Positions 47,701-55,020 of a stretch of 64,000 nt of DNA are shown here, piece after piece; position 1 is the stretch's first letter, and each line of letters begins with the position of its first letter. The translations under genes were made by a program, and so were the position numbers. This stretch comes from Tubiluchus corallicola (lineage: Eukaryota; Priapulida; Priapulimorpha; Priapulimorphida; Tubiluchidae), in contig JAQGDQ010000089.1 of assembly GCA_030141605.1 (NCBI GenBank), positions 186,001 to 250,000 of the forward strand. Direction: 5' to 3'. The notes beneath the pieces were generated by a model. The model did not search any database. It had not been told where the DNA came from and worked only from the letters and a program-made list of their open reading frames with translations.

Positions 47701-50700
47701 GACTTTAGTCATAAATTGCATAAATAGCTTATTTAATACTAATTTCAGATTTTATTTATGACTATTTATGACGTGTCAAATTTTGACCAAAAATGCCATC
47801 CTGAGCTAAAAGAAATACATATTTTTAATCAGAATCTTGTATTTTGCCTTTCTTCGTTCTTCATTACATTAAAATGTAATAAAAATGTCTACTTTCATCA
47901 TTCCAAGGCCTGAAGTTTCTCGTATTGTTTTGCATGCAGGCATCCCTCCAGACTGAAATCCGTGATCGTGTTTATAATAATTATAGTATCGGTTTTAATT
48001 TGTTTAGGATGACCTATAAAATTACTGCTCATAAAAATCAATCTATTAATTAATTCGTACAGTCACAATTCGTAGCCACAATTAGTACAAGTAAATAATG
48101 TATTTTTTTAAATATCGATTTTAAATTTAATGTTGGAAAATACTATTGGCTATTACATCTTTCTAGGGAACCGTCACGTATGTTTTCTAATTAAAATTAC
48201 ATTAAGCAAAATAACTAAACAAGAAAAACAGTTAAATTTTAATGACAATGAAGCAGCAAATTCTCCCAAAGATAAAATATGCTCAAATTCTAGCAGACGG
48301 CATTATTCTTATTTCTTGAGGATGAGGCAGTAAGGCACGGGAAACGCTTGCGGCAAACTCGAGCTAAAACCTACACCCAAGCCATTGACTTACGCCGCTT
48401 AGGGGTAAGCATCGAAGTTCGGTTCGATTCGAATTCGAAAGTCACAAATTCGGTTCGATTCGAATTCGCTTTCTGGTAGAGAATGCTCACCCCTAACGCC
48501 GCTAGGATGAGAAAGGCACTGAAATGAACGTGCAAAGAAAAGAATTAGAAGTGTAGATTTCTGTTATTGTGCAGAGCGTAGGTTTGAGGCGGCAGAACTT
48601 TAGGACATTAAAATAGGTAAGCTGTCTTTAATTCAAATTTTCGATGGAACGACAACGATTCTGTCGGTGCCTATTTATTTTTTCGCGGTAACGCGCTCAT
48701 TTACTTTTTATTATTTAGGTTGCTTCTAGACGAGTTAATGACAGATAAACGCATCAGTTAGACAGTCTCAGTTACTGTGTTAGTCCACCAAACAGTCACG
48801 CGCAAGCTTCTTATGGACTGCCTGTGTGTGTGGGAGAGAGAGAGAGAGAGAGAGACGGTGGAAACAGTTTTCTGTACTGAATTTTTTGTTCCATTCATCG
48901 GGAAATGATTATTTTTCTTTCGTTATTTATGACAAATTTGAAATCTTATTTATGACTATTTATGACTATTTTGCAAGAAAAGTCATAAATAAAGTGCCCT
49001 GCATATTAGTCATTTGCTGTCGATTGTCTGCGGAAATGATTGAAGCCTACAAAGCCTATAGTTGTGCAAAAAAATTTCCAGCAAGCATAACTTTTTACAA
49101 TTTCTGTACATTTTTAAATTCTATGCACAAAAGTCATTTACAAAAAATGTTTGCATAGTAATATTGGAAAATAATTATTGTTGTGAATTCTTCTATTATT
49201 AATTAAATTTATTTACTCAATCTTCAACTTCAGTTCATGTTTATTTACGATATAAAATGTTAGGGGTTGCTGCCAATGTATTTAGTCTAATTTTTTTCTC
49301 ATACTGTAATATTCTAGAACACAAAAACTGTAATATCTAAATAAATAGATATGTCTTTTAAACATAGGTTACTGTTGAATTGATAATTATACACAAGGTG
49401 TTTCAATACTTATATTTGTAGATAAAATTTCTGTAATGTGAAATTTATTTAACATTTTAGTTAAAGAACAAGTTAGACTAGTATACATAGCTGATATTGT
49501 TCGTTGTTACTGAAATTATAGCTAACAAATTAATAATGAACATGCAAATCAGGGAAATAGATGTTGATCTTATTATGTTGCTTAATTGCTCATTTTTTTA
49601 TATTTAGAACGGGAAGAAAGAGAGAGAATTGCATATCCGGATAACGAGTATTCCCGGGGATACCAGCCTGAATACCGGACTGCACCATATCCTCCAGTAC
49701 AGGGTTATCAGTAAGTTTCTCTTCCGTGATTTTACTGACTTTTAATAATTAGGTTTATTGGTACAATTGAAGTCGATGTTGTAATCGCTTATTGAGCCTG
49801 ATCTTCCTGAATGCTGGCACCTTTTCAAGTTCATACTTTAAATGATCAAAAATCCAAGAAAAATATTGTAATTAAATGTATTTGCAAGCAAAACAAATAT
49901 GCAATGAATTAACTGACCTATAGAAAAGAAAGAGTTACAGTTCGTTTAGAATTGGCAAGAAATTAAAAAGTCCTCCTCAGTTTAGCATTCATTACCATAT
50001 CTTTAAATAACTGGGACCTATTTTAAAACTAATAAAAGAAAGTCTATTATACTCACAAGCCTTCTCTTAATGTGCAAAGTAGTTCTTATCCCTTAACTTT
50101 GGTTCCAAACACCTAGCTACACTTTTACTGTATCTCTCTCTTTTCTACAGTTCTGTTAATTCATTACATATTTGGCTTCCTTGTAAACACATAATAATTT
50201 CTGTACTGTAGGCTCTGCGTATATAAGTGGTTGTTCAATTAAATACATCCTGTAATGCATTGTGTAAGATATGTAAGATATTCTGGTGCTTCATAACGAT
50301 TATGGTGTTGTAATGATGAATACCCGCTGTTTACTGTTTATTGCCAAGTAGAGCGCAGTTAATAATTAAGAAGCAATGTTCATCAATATTAATAATTAAG
50401 AAGCAGAATTTGCTGAAAAGCAAACTGAAATCATGAAGGCGTTCATGTAGATACAAGATCTCGTAGATCTCGTTTGTATTTTAGTTTATTAATTGATCGA
50501 TTCAAGTTTTCCTGTTAGCTGAATAAGTCATCTGAGTAATTAGTTTGTTTAATTATTAGCTGAGCTAGCTGTTGATACTTTAATAATTAACAAAGGGTTA
50601 TAATTTAGCAATGCTGCGTTAAAGGATGAAGAAGAATCAGGACCAAGGTAGATTATTTTCTTTCAGTGTTTTGTCCATTGTTACAAGCTTTCATATTTAT

Positions 50701-51550
50701 TGCGGTTATTTGCAGTTTCGTGATTTTTAATATTTTGTTGTCAATTTATTTTATATTTCCAATTTGTATAATTGTAGTATAATAAGTATTTAGTTACAAG
50801 TTGTAAAAAAATAAAATTTACTGCCTTGTCTGACACATGCACACTGGTGTTTATGAATTCAAGTAATGCTTGTCATTTTAAACATTAGCAATCACTTTTT
50901 TATTTCACATTTTAATAAATCATAGTTACATTTTATTTATTCACAAAATGCAGCTCTATTAGTACATTTTTTTATGTTCTGCCTTAGTACAAATTATTTG
51001 GAATCAAGTTTTCTGATGATGTTGTTAGTATATCCTAATTTAAATCTTTTGTTTGGTTTGTTGAATAAATTGAAAAAGTGCTTAATGAGTGCTTTTACTT
51101 TTCATGCAATTGTTAATTATGCCAATTTAGTACATGTATTTGCATTTTTCGAAATAAGCTCTTTGTTCGTAGTGGAAAGTTAGCAATACTTGACACGATG
51201 GCTGCTCAGGATAATATCTGAAGAACTGGATGTAGAATCAGATTTACTAGGATGTTTCTTATTGGGTCACCAGATTGATTATTACATTTCTTGCATTTTT
51301 CAGTGGTGTTTCCCGTACTCCGGATCCCCCTGTCAGTGCTCATTCAGCCGACCAATCACAGGAGAGTGACCTAAAGCCACCCTTAGACAGTGATGACTCT
51401 GTTGTAGCGAGCGCCTCAGTAACCGAATCTGAGCCTCCTAAATACACTGAGGAGATTCCTCAGCGGCCAAAGAAGCGAGGAGGGCGGCGTCCGCCACCTC
51501 CACTCCCAGCAGAGGAACCTAATGAGAGTGGTTTTGATACTTTTGTTTAG
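23613..51550 (+). CDS. Nrg: Neuroglian / L1CAM-family cell adhesion molecule, complete coding region
   Basis: I assembled 24 exons: 23613-23745, 24621-24735, 26348-26538, 27737-27843, 29202-29412, 29963-30068, 30599-30792, 31096-31198, 31776-32053, 32654-32901, 33603-33735, 34542-34745, 35950-36126, 37213-37406, 37935-38172, 38818-38942, 40092-40278, 40522-40662, 41380-41544, 42985-43269, 44143-44277, 45492-45542, 49608-49710, 51304-51550. All introns are GT-AG and every phase closes: 4071 nt, 1356 aa. Order: signal peptide, Ig x6, FN3 x5, TM, tail of about 140 aa. Hallmarks shared with insect neuroglian include GDNRAPILNYIIQFNTSF, SPWANYTFRVIA.NKIG, VVGYSGED and GWFVGMM. Family proteins mediate homophilic adhesion and axon guidance at the cell surface. 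The tail lacks the expected FIGQY. A 60-nt candidate cassette exon lies at 47422-47481. Confidence 0.93.
24621..26538 (+). CDS. Nrg: Neuroglian exons 2-3: Ig domain 1
   Basis: Exons 24621-24735 and 26348-26538, residues about 45-146. The Ig pair is Cys in VVLECEGTGEPFP and Cys in GLYQCIIQN, with the core Trp in EFRWIKND. NPHGVAVSNKVYLRYA closes the domain as in neuroglian. The junction splits a Glu codon (GA|G). Confidence 0.9.
25061..25310. repeat. Foldback element with about 110-base inverted arms
   Basis: The left arm (TTCTGTTTTCAGTACTGTCT.. to about 25170) and the right arm (to ..AACTGAAAAACAGA at 25310) are imperfect reverse complements. Blocks in order: ACTGGT..ACACC, TGTTGCC, GTACTT, TTTAGCGATTAA, TAATTT..GCAGTAAGGTC and CTCAA. 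The loop is only about 20-25 bases. It lies in neuroglian intron 2, where it would fold into a long hairpin in the pre-mRNA. Confidence 0.65.
27737..29412 (+). CDS. Nrg: Neuroglian exons 4-5: Ig domain 2
   Basis: Exons 27737-27843 and 29202-29412, residues about 147-252. Cysteines are in LTMNCVPPQGIPKP and YVCNAYNPS, with the core Trp in IFWSIKS at the exon junction. LDPGNLHFVYV fits the E strand. Confidence 0.88.
28516..28538. repeat. (GATAT)n short microsatellite
   Basis: About four GATAT units followed by degenerate GACAT/GACTT units, in neuroglian intron 4. Confidence 0.6.
29795..29880 (+). mobile_element. tRNA-like SINE fragment
   Basis: GTAGCCTCGTGATCTAAGGTG resembles an A box, CTGTTTGTAAGCAG an anticodon arm (TGT-like), and TTAGTTCAAATCCAGGC a B box. 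The acceptor stem does not close. It lies in neuroglian intron 5, about 90 bp upstream of exon 6. Confidence 0.45.
29963..30792 (+). CDS. Nrg: Neuroglian exons 6-7: Ig domain 3
   Basis: Exons 29963-30068 and 30599-30792, residues about 253-352. Cysteines are in FEMKCIFGG and EYECSASNGQG; the Trp is in PKYEWRRLG. The junction creates the GGHPVP turn (CA|T His). EDAGEYEC is the canonical I-set F-strand signature. Confidence 0.9.
31096..32053 (+). CDS. Nrg: Neuroglian exons 8-9: Ig domain 4 with an unusual insertion
   Basis: Exons 31096-31198 and 31776-32053, residues about 353-479. Starts RPYWIEKPES as in other L1 family members. Cysteines are in VQFICRAGGTPEP and MVIQCNASNIHG; the Trp is in RWYINGRAV. 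Compared with L1CAM and neuroglian, the C'-E region holds roughly 35 extra residues (IIQSYYYINDEF.. acidic, then ..KAKKLNKRW basic), making this the longest Ig domain of the protein. Confidence 0.88.
32654..32901 (+). CDS. Nrg: Neuroglian exon 10: Ig domain 5
   Basis: Residues about 480-562. Cysteines are in VGVIHCDTFAAPRP and GSYMCLSSNKYG; the Trp is in ITRWFKDG. The exon ends AAG|GTGAAA in phase 0; reading on would hit a stop at 32926, which supports this donor. Confidence 0.88.
33118..33180. repeat. Short tandem repeat, about 24-bp unit
   Basis: Two to three copies of ACCACAGTAGTCTNCCACTCTCAT-like sequence (ACCACAGTAGTCTACTACTTTCAT, ACCACAGTCTACC..) in neuroglian intron 10. Confidence 0.55.
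33603..34745 (+). CDS. Nrg: Neuroglian exons 11-12: Ig domain 6
   Basis: Exons 33603-33735 and 34542-34745, residues about 563-674. VVVKQKTKIL matches the neuroglian VVKEKTRI linker. Cysteines are in ATFRCSAVAD and ADYTCIATAYS; the Trp is in IEWQKHGED at the junction. ATANLTVQ ends the Ig region. Confidence 0.9.
35060..35645 (+). pseudogene. 3' end of a non-LTR retrotransposon (RT remnant plus tail)
   Basis: With stops, one frame reads LIRPILEYTCPAWRTSL, then VESIQNHILKSIF, then YVNTLQLSKIEYLSV..INDTLQKFF. This is the standard C-terminal region of CR1/Jockey-type reverse transcriptases (RPxLEYxxPVW.., E.IQ.R.LK.IF). AT-rich sequence and TTACAAGATTTTAATAAA follow as the likely 3' tail. Multiple stops show a dead, 5'-truncated copy in neuroglian intron 12. 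Confidence 0.7.
35950..37406 (+). CDS. Nrg: Neuroglian exons 13-14: fibronectin-III domain 1 and start of domain 2
   Basis: Exons 35950-36126 and 37213-37406, residues about 675-798. The FN3 core Trp is in NVEWTPMGDNRAPI. IIQFNTSF and SPWANYTFRVIAKNKIG are almost identical to insect neuroglian. The second exon runs into FN3-2 (HPENVRGNGTRPDNMVVWWT). Confidence 0.92.
36532..36932. repeat. Direct tandem duplication, about 195-205 bp unit
   Basis: Copy 1 (36532-36726) and copy 2 (36727-36932) both run from AACA(GC)AAAAGCAGAGTAC to CGTGAAGCAG. Shared blocks include TTAATGAAGCA, ATTAAACTGTATTT, GGCTAAAATTT and CCCCACACACAAGAAAT. Divergence is moderate, so the duplication is old. It lies in neuroglian intron 13. 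Confidence 0.8.
36945..36990. repeat. Degenerate telomere-like (TTAGGG)n tract
   Basis: TTAGAGTTGGGATTAAGGTTAGGGTTAGCG contains one perfect GGTTAGGGTTAG stretch surrounded by variants, directly after the tandem duplication. Confidence 0.45.
37935..38172 (+). CDS. Nrg: Neuroglian exon 15: fibronectin-III domain 2
   Basis: Residues about 799-877. It contains FRYLVRWKRH, the YEAYDIQVLAVNVNGEAP F-G region and the family-diagnostic VVGYSGED at the end. Acceptor TTTTTTCAG, donor GACA|GTAAGT. Confidence 0.92.
38612..38690 (-). mobile_element. tRNA-like SINE or tRNA pseudogene
   Basis: Minus strand: GTTGTCCAGTGGTTATGA (D-arm-like), CTGGACTTCTAATCCGAAAG (anticodon-arm-like, TCT) and CTGGTTCAAAATCAG (T-arm-like). 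Several stem mismatches and AT-rich flanks argue against a functional Arg tRNA. Lies in neuroglian intron 15. Confidence 0.45.
38818..40278 (+). CDS. Nrg: Neuroglian exons 16-17: fibronectin-III domain 3
   Basis: Exons 38818-38942 and 40092-40278, residues about 878-981. ASFTWSPVDPSPDNIKGKF and LGYK-IQAW match the neuroglian FN3-3 (AWTPV..VRGHFKGYKIQTW). ILAQIFVYNNQYDGDPGQTISFKTPGG closes the domain. Confidence 0.9.
40522..41544 (+). CDS. Nrg: Neuroglian exons 18-19: fibronectin-III domain 4
   Basis: Exons 40522-40662 and 41380-41544, residues about 982-1083. LLEWDYPLEPNGIIIGYRI and LAGLEAETKYRVTIWPLTYAGVGEP are a standard FN3 B-C and E-F pattern. The junction codon is Gly (G|GT). Confidence 0.9.
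42985..43269 (+). CDS. Nrg: Neuroglian exon 20: fibronectin-III domain 5
   Basis: Residues about 1084-1178, a whole FN3 domain in one phase 1-1 exon. Core Trp in VNISWFSPQQ; FYVKYRRYGQEQW and VSDLEPGTSYQMSVIAVND follow. The domain could be skipped in frame. Confidence 0.88.
43656..43744. repeat. (GTTAT)17 microsatellite
   Basis: Seventeen perfect 5-bp units plus GTTA, without interruption, in neuroglian intron 20. It opens spurious reading frames of repeated MLCYV. Confidence 0.97.
44143..44277 (+). CDS. Nrg: Neuroglian exon 21: transmembrane segment
   Basis: Residues about 1179-1223. SAGWFVGMMIALVLLI... is the L1CAM-family membrane signature (GWFIGMM in insects), ending with the stop-transfer KRWRDSHYH. 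Membrane helix about 1192-1216. Phase 1 in and out. Confidence 0.92.
44333..44906. mobile_element. Tc1/mariner-like (pogo/Tigger-type) MITE, 574 bp
   Basis: The ends match as inverted repeats: CAGTAGGTGCCGATTAATAG on the left and, read inward, CGGTGGGTGCTGTTTAACAG on the right. TA dinucleotides at both outer borders (44331-44332, 44907-44908) form the target duplication. No transposase frame. Lies in neuroglian intron 21, about 55 bp after the transmembrane exon. Confidence 0.65.
45492..45551 (+). CDS. Nrg: Neuroglian exon 22: tail exon with tandem donors
   Basis: A short exon encoding GVPDSDPDDTNWSNKGL. Two donors keep the same phase: GGATTGG|GTAACA (end 45542) and AACATGC|GTATGT (end 45551). 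The second adds three residues (GNM) and fits the donor consensus better. I used the first only for counting; either joins exon 24 in frame, giving Glu or Gln at the junction. Confidence 0.7.
46686..47150. repeat. 31-bp minisatellite, about 15 copies
   Basis: The unit approximates GACTGGACTTCCATGATTGT TAAGGTACCAT. Copies diverge by point changes and small indels, and many retain GGTACC. The array ends about 270 bp before the candidate cassette exon at 47422. Confidence 0.9.
47422..47481 (+). CDS. Nrg: Candidate cassette exon in the neuroglian tail
   Basis: Exactly 60 nt between a good acceptor (CAATTTTTCACAG) and donor (TTGCAG|GTATTC), phase 1 in and phase 1 out. It inserts 20 residues without changing the frame: D/FFELLGSEI/DPLIDFYNIA, acidic and hydrophobic. 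It is fully open in the one frame that matters. No homology is recognised, so it is a prediction from splice signals and phase. Confidence 0.55.
47684..49001. mobile_element. hAT-type transposon, 1318 bp, non-autonomous
   Basis: An exact 8-bp target duplication CATATTAG (47676-47683 and 49002-49009) flanks terminal inverted repeats starting CAGGGCACTTTATTTATGAC, identical for more than 20 bp at both ends. Subterminal TTTATGACT repeats recur inside. There is no clear transposase. It contains a nested MITE at 48400-48495 and a (GA)n run near 48832-48854. It lies about 200 bp after the candidate cassette exon. Confidence 0.9.
48400..48495. mobile_element. Nested 96-bp hAT MITE
   Basis: Terminal inverted repeats TAGGGGT(A/G)AGCAT, with an exact 8-bp duplication ACGCCGCT (48392-48399 and 48496-48503). 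The interior holds two copies of TTCGGTTCGATTCGAATTCG. It inserted into the larger hAT element after that element arrived. Confidence 0.88.
49608..49710 (+). CDS. Nrg: Neuroglian exon 24: tyrosine-rich tail segment
   Basis: Encodes REERERIAYPDNEYSRGYQ and PEYRTAPYPPVQGY, six tyrosines in under 30 residues. The block GEYRSL, an endocytic YxxPhi signal in vertebrate L1, appears to correspond to PEYRTA, which lacks the bulky hydrophobic residue. Acceptor TTTATATTTAG, donor TATCA|GTAAGT, phase 2. Confidence 0.85.
51304..51550 (+). CDS. Nrg: Neuroglian last exon: SDDS block, PPxY, proline run and DTFV terminus
   Basis: Residues 1275-1356. ESDLKPPLDSDDSVV (about 1295-1309) aligns with the KPLGSDDSLADYG block of L1CAM. 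Where the family normally continues to a FIGQY ankyrin site, this protein has EPPKYTEE (PPxY at 1319-1322, a WW-domain ligand pattern), PKKRGGRRPPPPLP (an SH3-type proline run) and a terminus NESGFDTFV. The last four residues fit the class I PDZ ligand pattern S/T-x-hydrophobic. TAG at 51548-51550. Confidence 0.88.
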
Positions 51551-52645
51551 GTTAAAAATGATCCCCTCACATAATACTAAAACTGTAATGTGTACTGTTT
51601 ATTGTTTCATGGCGCTTTATGTAGTATTTTGTAGGTGAGGTTACCTCCAACTTTATAGGTTAGTGTATGATAAATAGTGTTAATTTGTCAAAATTTCCTA
51701 GGGAATTTTCCAAAATTTGTTAAACAATAATGGTATAGGGAACTGTTTGATTTAGAATGGCTGTCACTTTCTTAGATAAAGACTTGAATTTGTTTATTGC
51801 ATTGTCAGAAATTAAATTAAAAACTGAGTTTGGAAATCCCACTTGTCTGGAATTATATGGGAAATTCCATTAGAATTAAGTCCATTAAAGATGAAAACGG
51901 GAAAATACTTCAGAAGATAAATTTCAAACATGTTGGAAGTATCAGCAGCTGCACAAAGTAAAAAATTTGTTCGCGTTTACGCAGATATTATAGTTTTTCT
52001 TAAAAGTGATATTTCACGTAGGTTAGCATCTACATTTTTGCCAAGTCAAAAGTCCATTTGTAATAGAACACTGTATATAGTGAGAACAGGACTTTTGCGC
52101 TGTGGTTGTTATATTGCAAGAATACATGAATTTAGGGTTGTGTCTTTATATTTTGTGTCAAATTTGTGCTGCTATATAACATTTTTGATGATGTAATAAC
52201 TGACGCGGTTTTGCGTCTCTAATCTTACGGTTGCAATTTGAATCAAAATGCATTTTATAATGAATGATATTTCAAAGTTTTTACATTCAACTCATTTTGG
52301 AATCTCGTTTATTTTCACAGAAGTTTTATATTTTGTGCGCAAAATGTGTTTTAAAATTTTAATGTAAAAAGTTCTTTGCACTAGTTTTTAATTCCATTTT
52401 GTTTCTGTGATGTATCTTTTAGCGTTAGTAACAATAACTGTTTAAGCATAATGAATTTATGCATGAAAATTGGTGATGAAAATATGAACATTCCAGTTTT
52501 CAGTAGTAAATATTTTAATTATTTTAATATGATAGGCAGCTAAGATTATTCTATCACTCTTTAATATTTGATTTCCCCACAGATGTCATGGTTATTCACA
52601 CTGATAATGGTCATCAGCTAGTTTATTCAAACTAGTTTAATCGTA

Positions 52646-52822
52646 CACCCAAACCTCCTTATAACTCACGTCTTTATAATGCCAATCTCACTTAATGACA
52701 ATTTTTTTCGCAAAACAAAATATCTGTATTTGCATGTATTACTGCACCTTGTTATAATACCAAACTCGCTAATGCCAACTTTTTTGCAGTCCCAAATTAG
52801 ATGGTATAAAAAGGTTTCACTG
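52646..52822. mobile_element. Short Tc1/mariner-like MITE, 177 bp
   Basis: The left end CACCCAAACCTCCTTATAA and the right end, read inward, CAGTGAAACCTTTTTATAC are similar inverted termini bordered by TA (52644-52645, 52823-52824). The CAGTRAAACC start is common in pogo/Tigger-derived MITEs. Confidence 0.5.
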
Positions 52823-52990
52823 TAGTTATTCTAAACTAGATTTACAATAGTTCTACATTTCTTGCTGGGCAGCTGTACTAAAGTTCTTTTTCTGAATATT
52901 CATAAGACATAGCTGCAACTGAGAACTGTATGATTACTTTACTGTTGGCATTGTGCTTTCAACTTTGTTGTGTAATCTGAACATGTAGGC

Positions 52991-53446
52991 AGGCCCGACG
53001 AAGGGCAGGGGACCAGTGCCCTGGGGCTCTGGTGTCTAGGGACCCGAGAGGATTAAGGACACCACCAGGGTTTTATATAGCTAGAGCTGCTAGTTTTTTC
53101 TTCTTAACATTGTCTACGTGGATTAGCCATTTCTCTGGGTTCCCTCATCAGTAGTACTTTTTTGATTGGTGGTGGCATTGGAAATAATGGGGAATTGGTG
53201 GAATCGTTCACAAAAGTTGAGCAAGTTGAGAGCTTTATAGTTACTTTAGTTAATTAAAAATATATGCATTTTGTGGTTTTTATTTTTCTTATAGTCATCA
53301 CAGCATCAGTGTCTTACGTTCTTACAGTATGTCATCAATGGTGTCATTTCTGTGTTTAGTTCAGCTTTATGTAATGTTTCACCCCTTGAAATGGACCCCT
53401 TAATGCTTGCTGCCCTGGGGCCCGCAATAGCTCTTGACGGCCCTTC
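52991..53446. mobile_element. Candidate hAT-like element, 456 bp
   Basis: An 8-bp direct repeat ATGTAGGC (52983-52990 and 53447-53454) flanks a locally GC-rich element. GAAGGGC and CCCTGGGGC blocks recur in inverted orientation near both ends. The very ends do not match each other well, so boundaries and superfamily are tentative. Confidence 0.4.
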
Positions 53447-54110
53447 ATGTAGGCAAGCCAATCAGACCAGCTGTCTAATCATTTTCAGTGTGAATAGACT
53501 GTGCGAACATGTATGTTTCACATGTTTTAATAGGGTTAGGATCTTTTCATTTTCTTTGCTACATTTGAATGAGCCTAATCATGCATATTTAGTGATTTAT
53601 ATTTGTATGTAATTCAGGGCCATTACCAGCTTCATTTAAGTTCAAACAATCTTATGCAACCACTTTAATGTAGATTGATAACATAGTCAAGTTCTAGATA
53701 TCCTAAAACAAATTTTGTAAAAAACAGGCAGCTGTAGGTGATCCCTGGATCTACCTCTAGTCTTATACAATGGATATGGACGTATGAAATCCATCAATTT
53801 ACATCACAAGGGTTGTTTTTCAAGTCTTTGTCACGTTGTAATATTAATGTGTATTGTCAGTAAAAAATGGTTACTGGCTCCTAATTAGCTGTTACCTTAC
53901 TTATCTGGCCTCACAATGTGCCATTATACCAGCATGAATTATGAATTATTGATCATGCAATTGCATCATGTCCAGGCTGTAGTGAGTTCAGCTTTGCACA
54001 TTAACTTTTCCATCAACATTTCTGCTACATTTTACTGTAAATAATCTATCAACTTGAAAACTCTTGTACTGTAGATAATTATTTTTAAATAAAATAGAAA
54101 ATCATTATAG

Positions 54111-55020
54111 CTATCAGCTTTCAGTTTTTATTTTACTTTTTTCTATGAGGTGTACTTTTAAGCAATTAAAAATAGGTCACATGCGTTTGATTACTGTAGT
54201 TAAACAACATTGAGCCTGATTAGTAAATGGATGTGTGATATCTCAGAAAGTTGCTTCTGTAAAGCTATATCTATCTACCTGCTTTAACTGTTTAAACTAC
54301 AAATTGAAAAGCTGGATGCCCCTAGTTTTTATTATTCCAGCTTTGCAAACTACAAAGTGCTTTTCTAAGTTCAAAGATGATTTTTATTTACAATTGCTAA
54401 AATACATTCATAAAACAATGTAGTGTATTAATCCATGTTTTTACAAGTGAGTTAGCAAAAAATATTTATCTTATGTATACACCATAGCACACTACACGTG
54501 CAGTCTTTATGGCCTATATATACTTTAAAAGCAGTGGTGTGAACAACAATTGATCTCAGTGATGTTCATAATGATGTGGAATCTGTGAACATGCGGCATT
54601 TATGAGACATTCAGAATGCGTTATTGCGTATCCTGCTGTGTACAACTAACCCAAAAGAAATAGCTGCAGAAAAAAAACGCAGGTCCGATAAATAGATTCA
54701 TTGAAAAGAATGGAAACAATATAAAGTAATTTTTCCACAATAAGCATTCCACAGAGTCTGGGCGTAGACTTGCCTCTTGAAATGCTTGCCCTAATTTGAT
54801 GCATTTTTAGCGGTAGATGGCAGGCCATTCGTTATTTACTGTACGCGACAGTCATGGAAGTGTTTGATGCTGAAGTTAGTCATCTATGAAATTTTGTTCG
54901 ATTTTGCTAATATATATATATATATATTTGTGAAGAAAGGCGCCAGTTAGTAAACAGAGTGTTTTTGAAAATTGAGCATTGCATAGAAAAGAAATAATGT
55001 GATAATAGTGCTTACTGACT
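54111..55020 (+). other. Intergenic region / upstream of the SH3BP5-like gene
   Basis: Contains the presumed promoter and 5' UTR of the SH3BP5-like gene. The only marked feature is a short (TA)n run near 54910-54928, about 100 bp before the ATG. I see no core promoter element I would defend. Confidence 0.4.

Larger units (their letters stand above)
23746..51303. other. Neuroglian introns: overview
   Basis: Twenty-three introns. The largest separates the tail exons (45552-49607, about 4 kb). Recognisable content is listed separately: foldback 25061-25310, LINE remnant near 35070-35640, tandem duplication 36532-36932, SINE-like pieces near 29800 and 38620, (GTTAT)n at 43656, Tc1/mariner-like element 44333-44906, minisatellite 46686-47150, hAT 47684-49001. 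In the other intron stretches (for example 32054-32653, 33736-34541, 40663-41379, 41545-42984, 49711-51303) I see nothing beyond AT-rich sequence. Confidence 0.6.
51551..54110 (+). other. Probable long 3' UTR of neuroglian
   Basis: No coding exon of the gene follows the TAG. The first clear AATAAA I find is at 54088-54093, which would make a roughly 2.5-kb 3' UTR. Two transposon insertions (52646-52822 and 52991-53446) would then lie inside it. An earlier non-canonical signal is possible. Confidence 0.35.

Noticed and set aside
47940-47960. GCAG|GCATCCCTCCAGACTGA resembling the start of neuroglian exon 22
   Set aside because: Stops after five codons and lies inside the hAT element; chance similarity.
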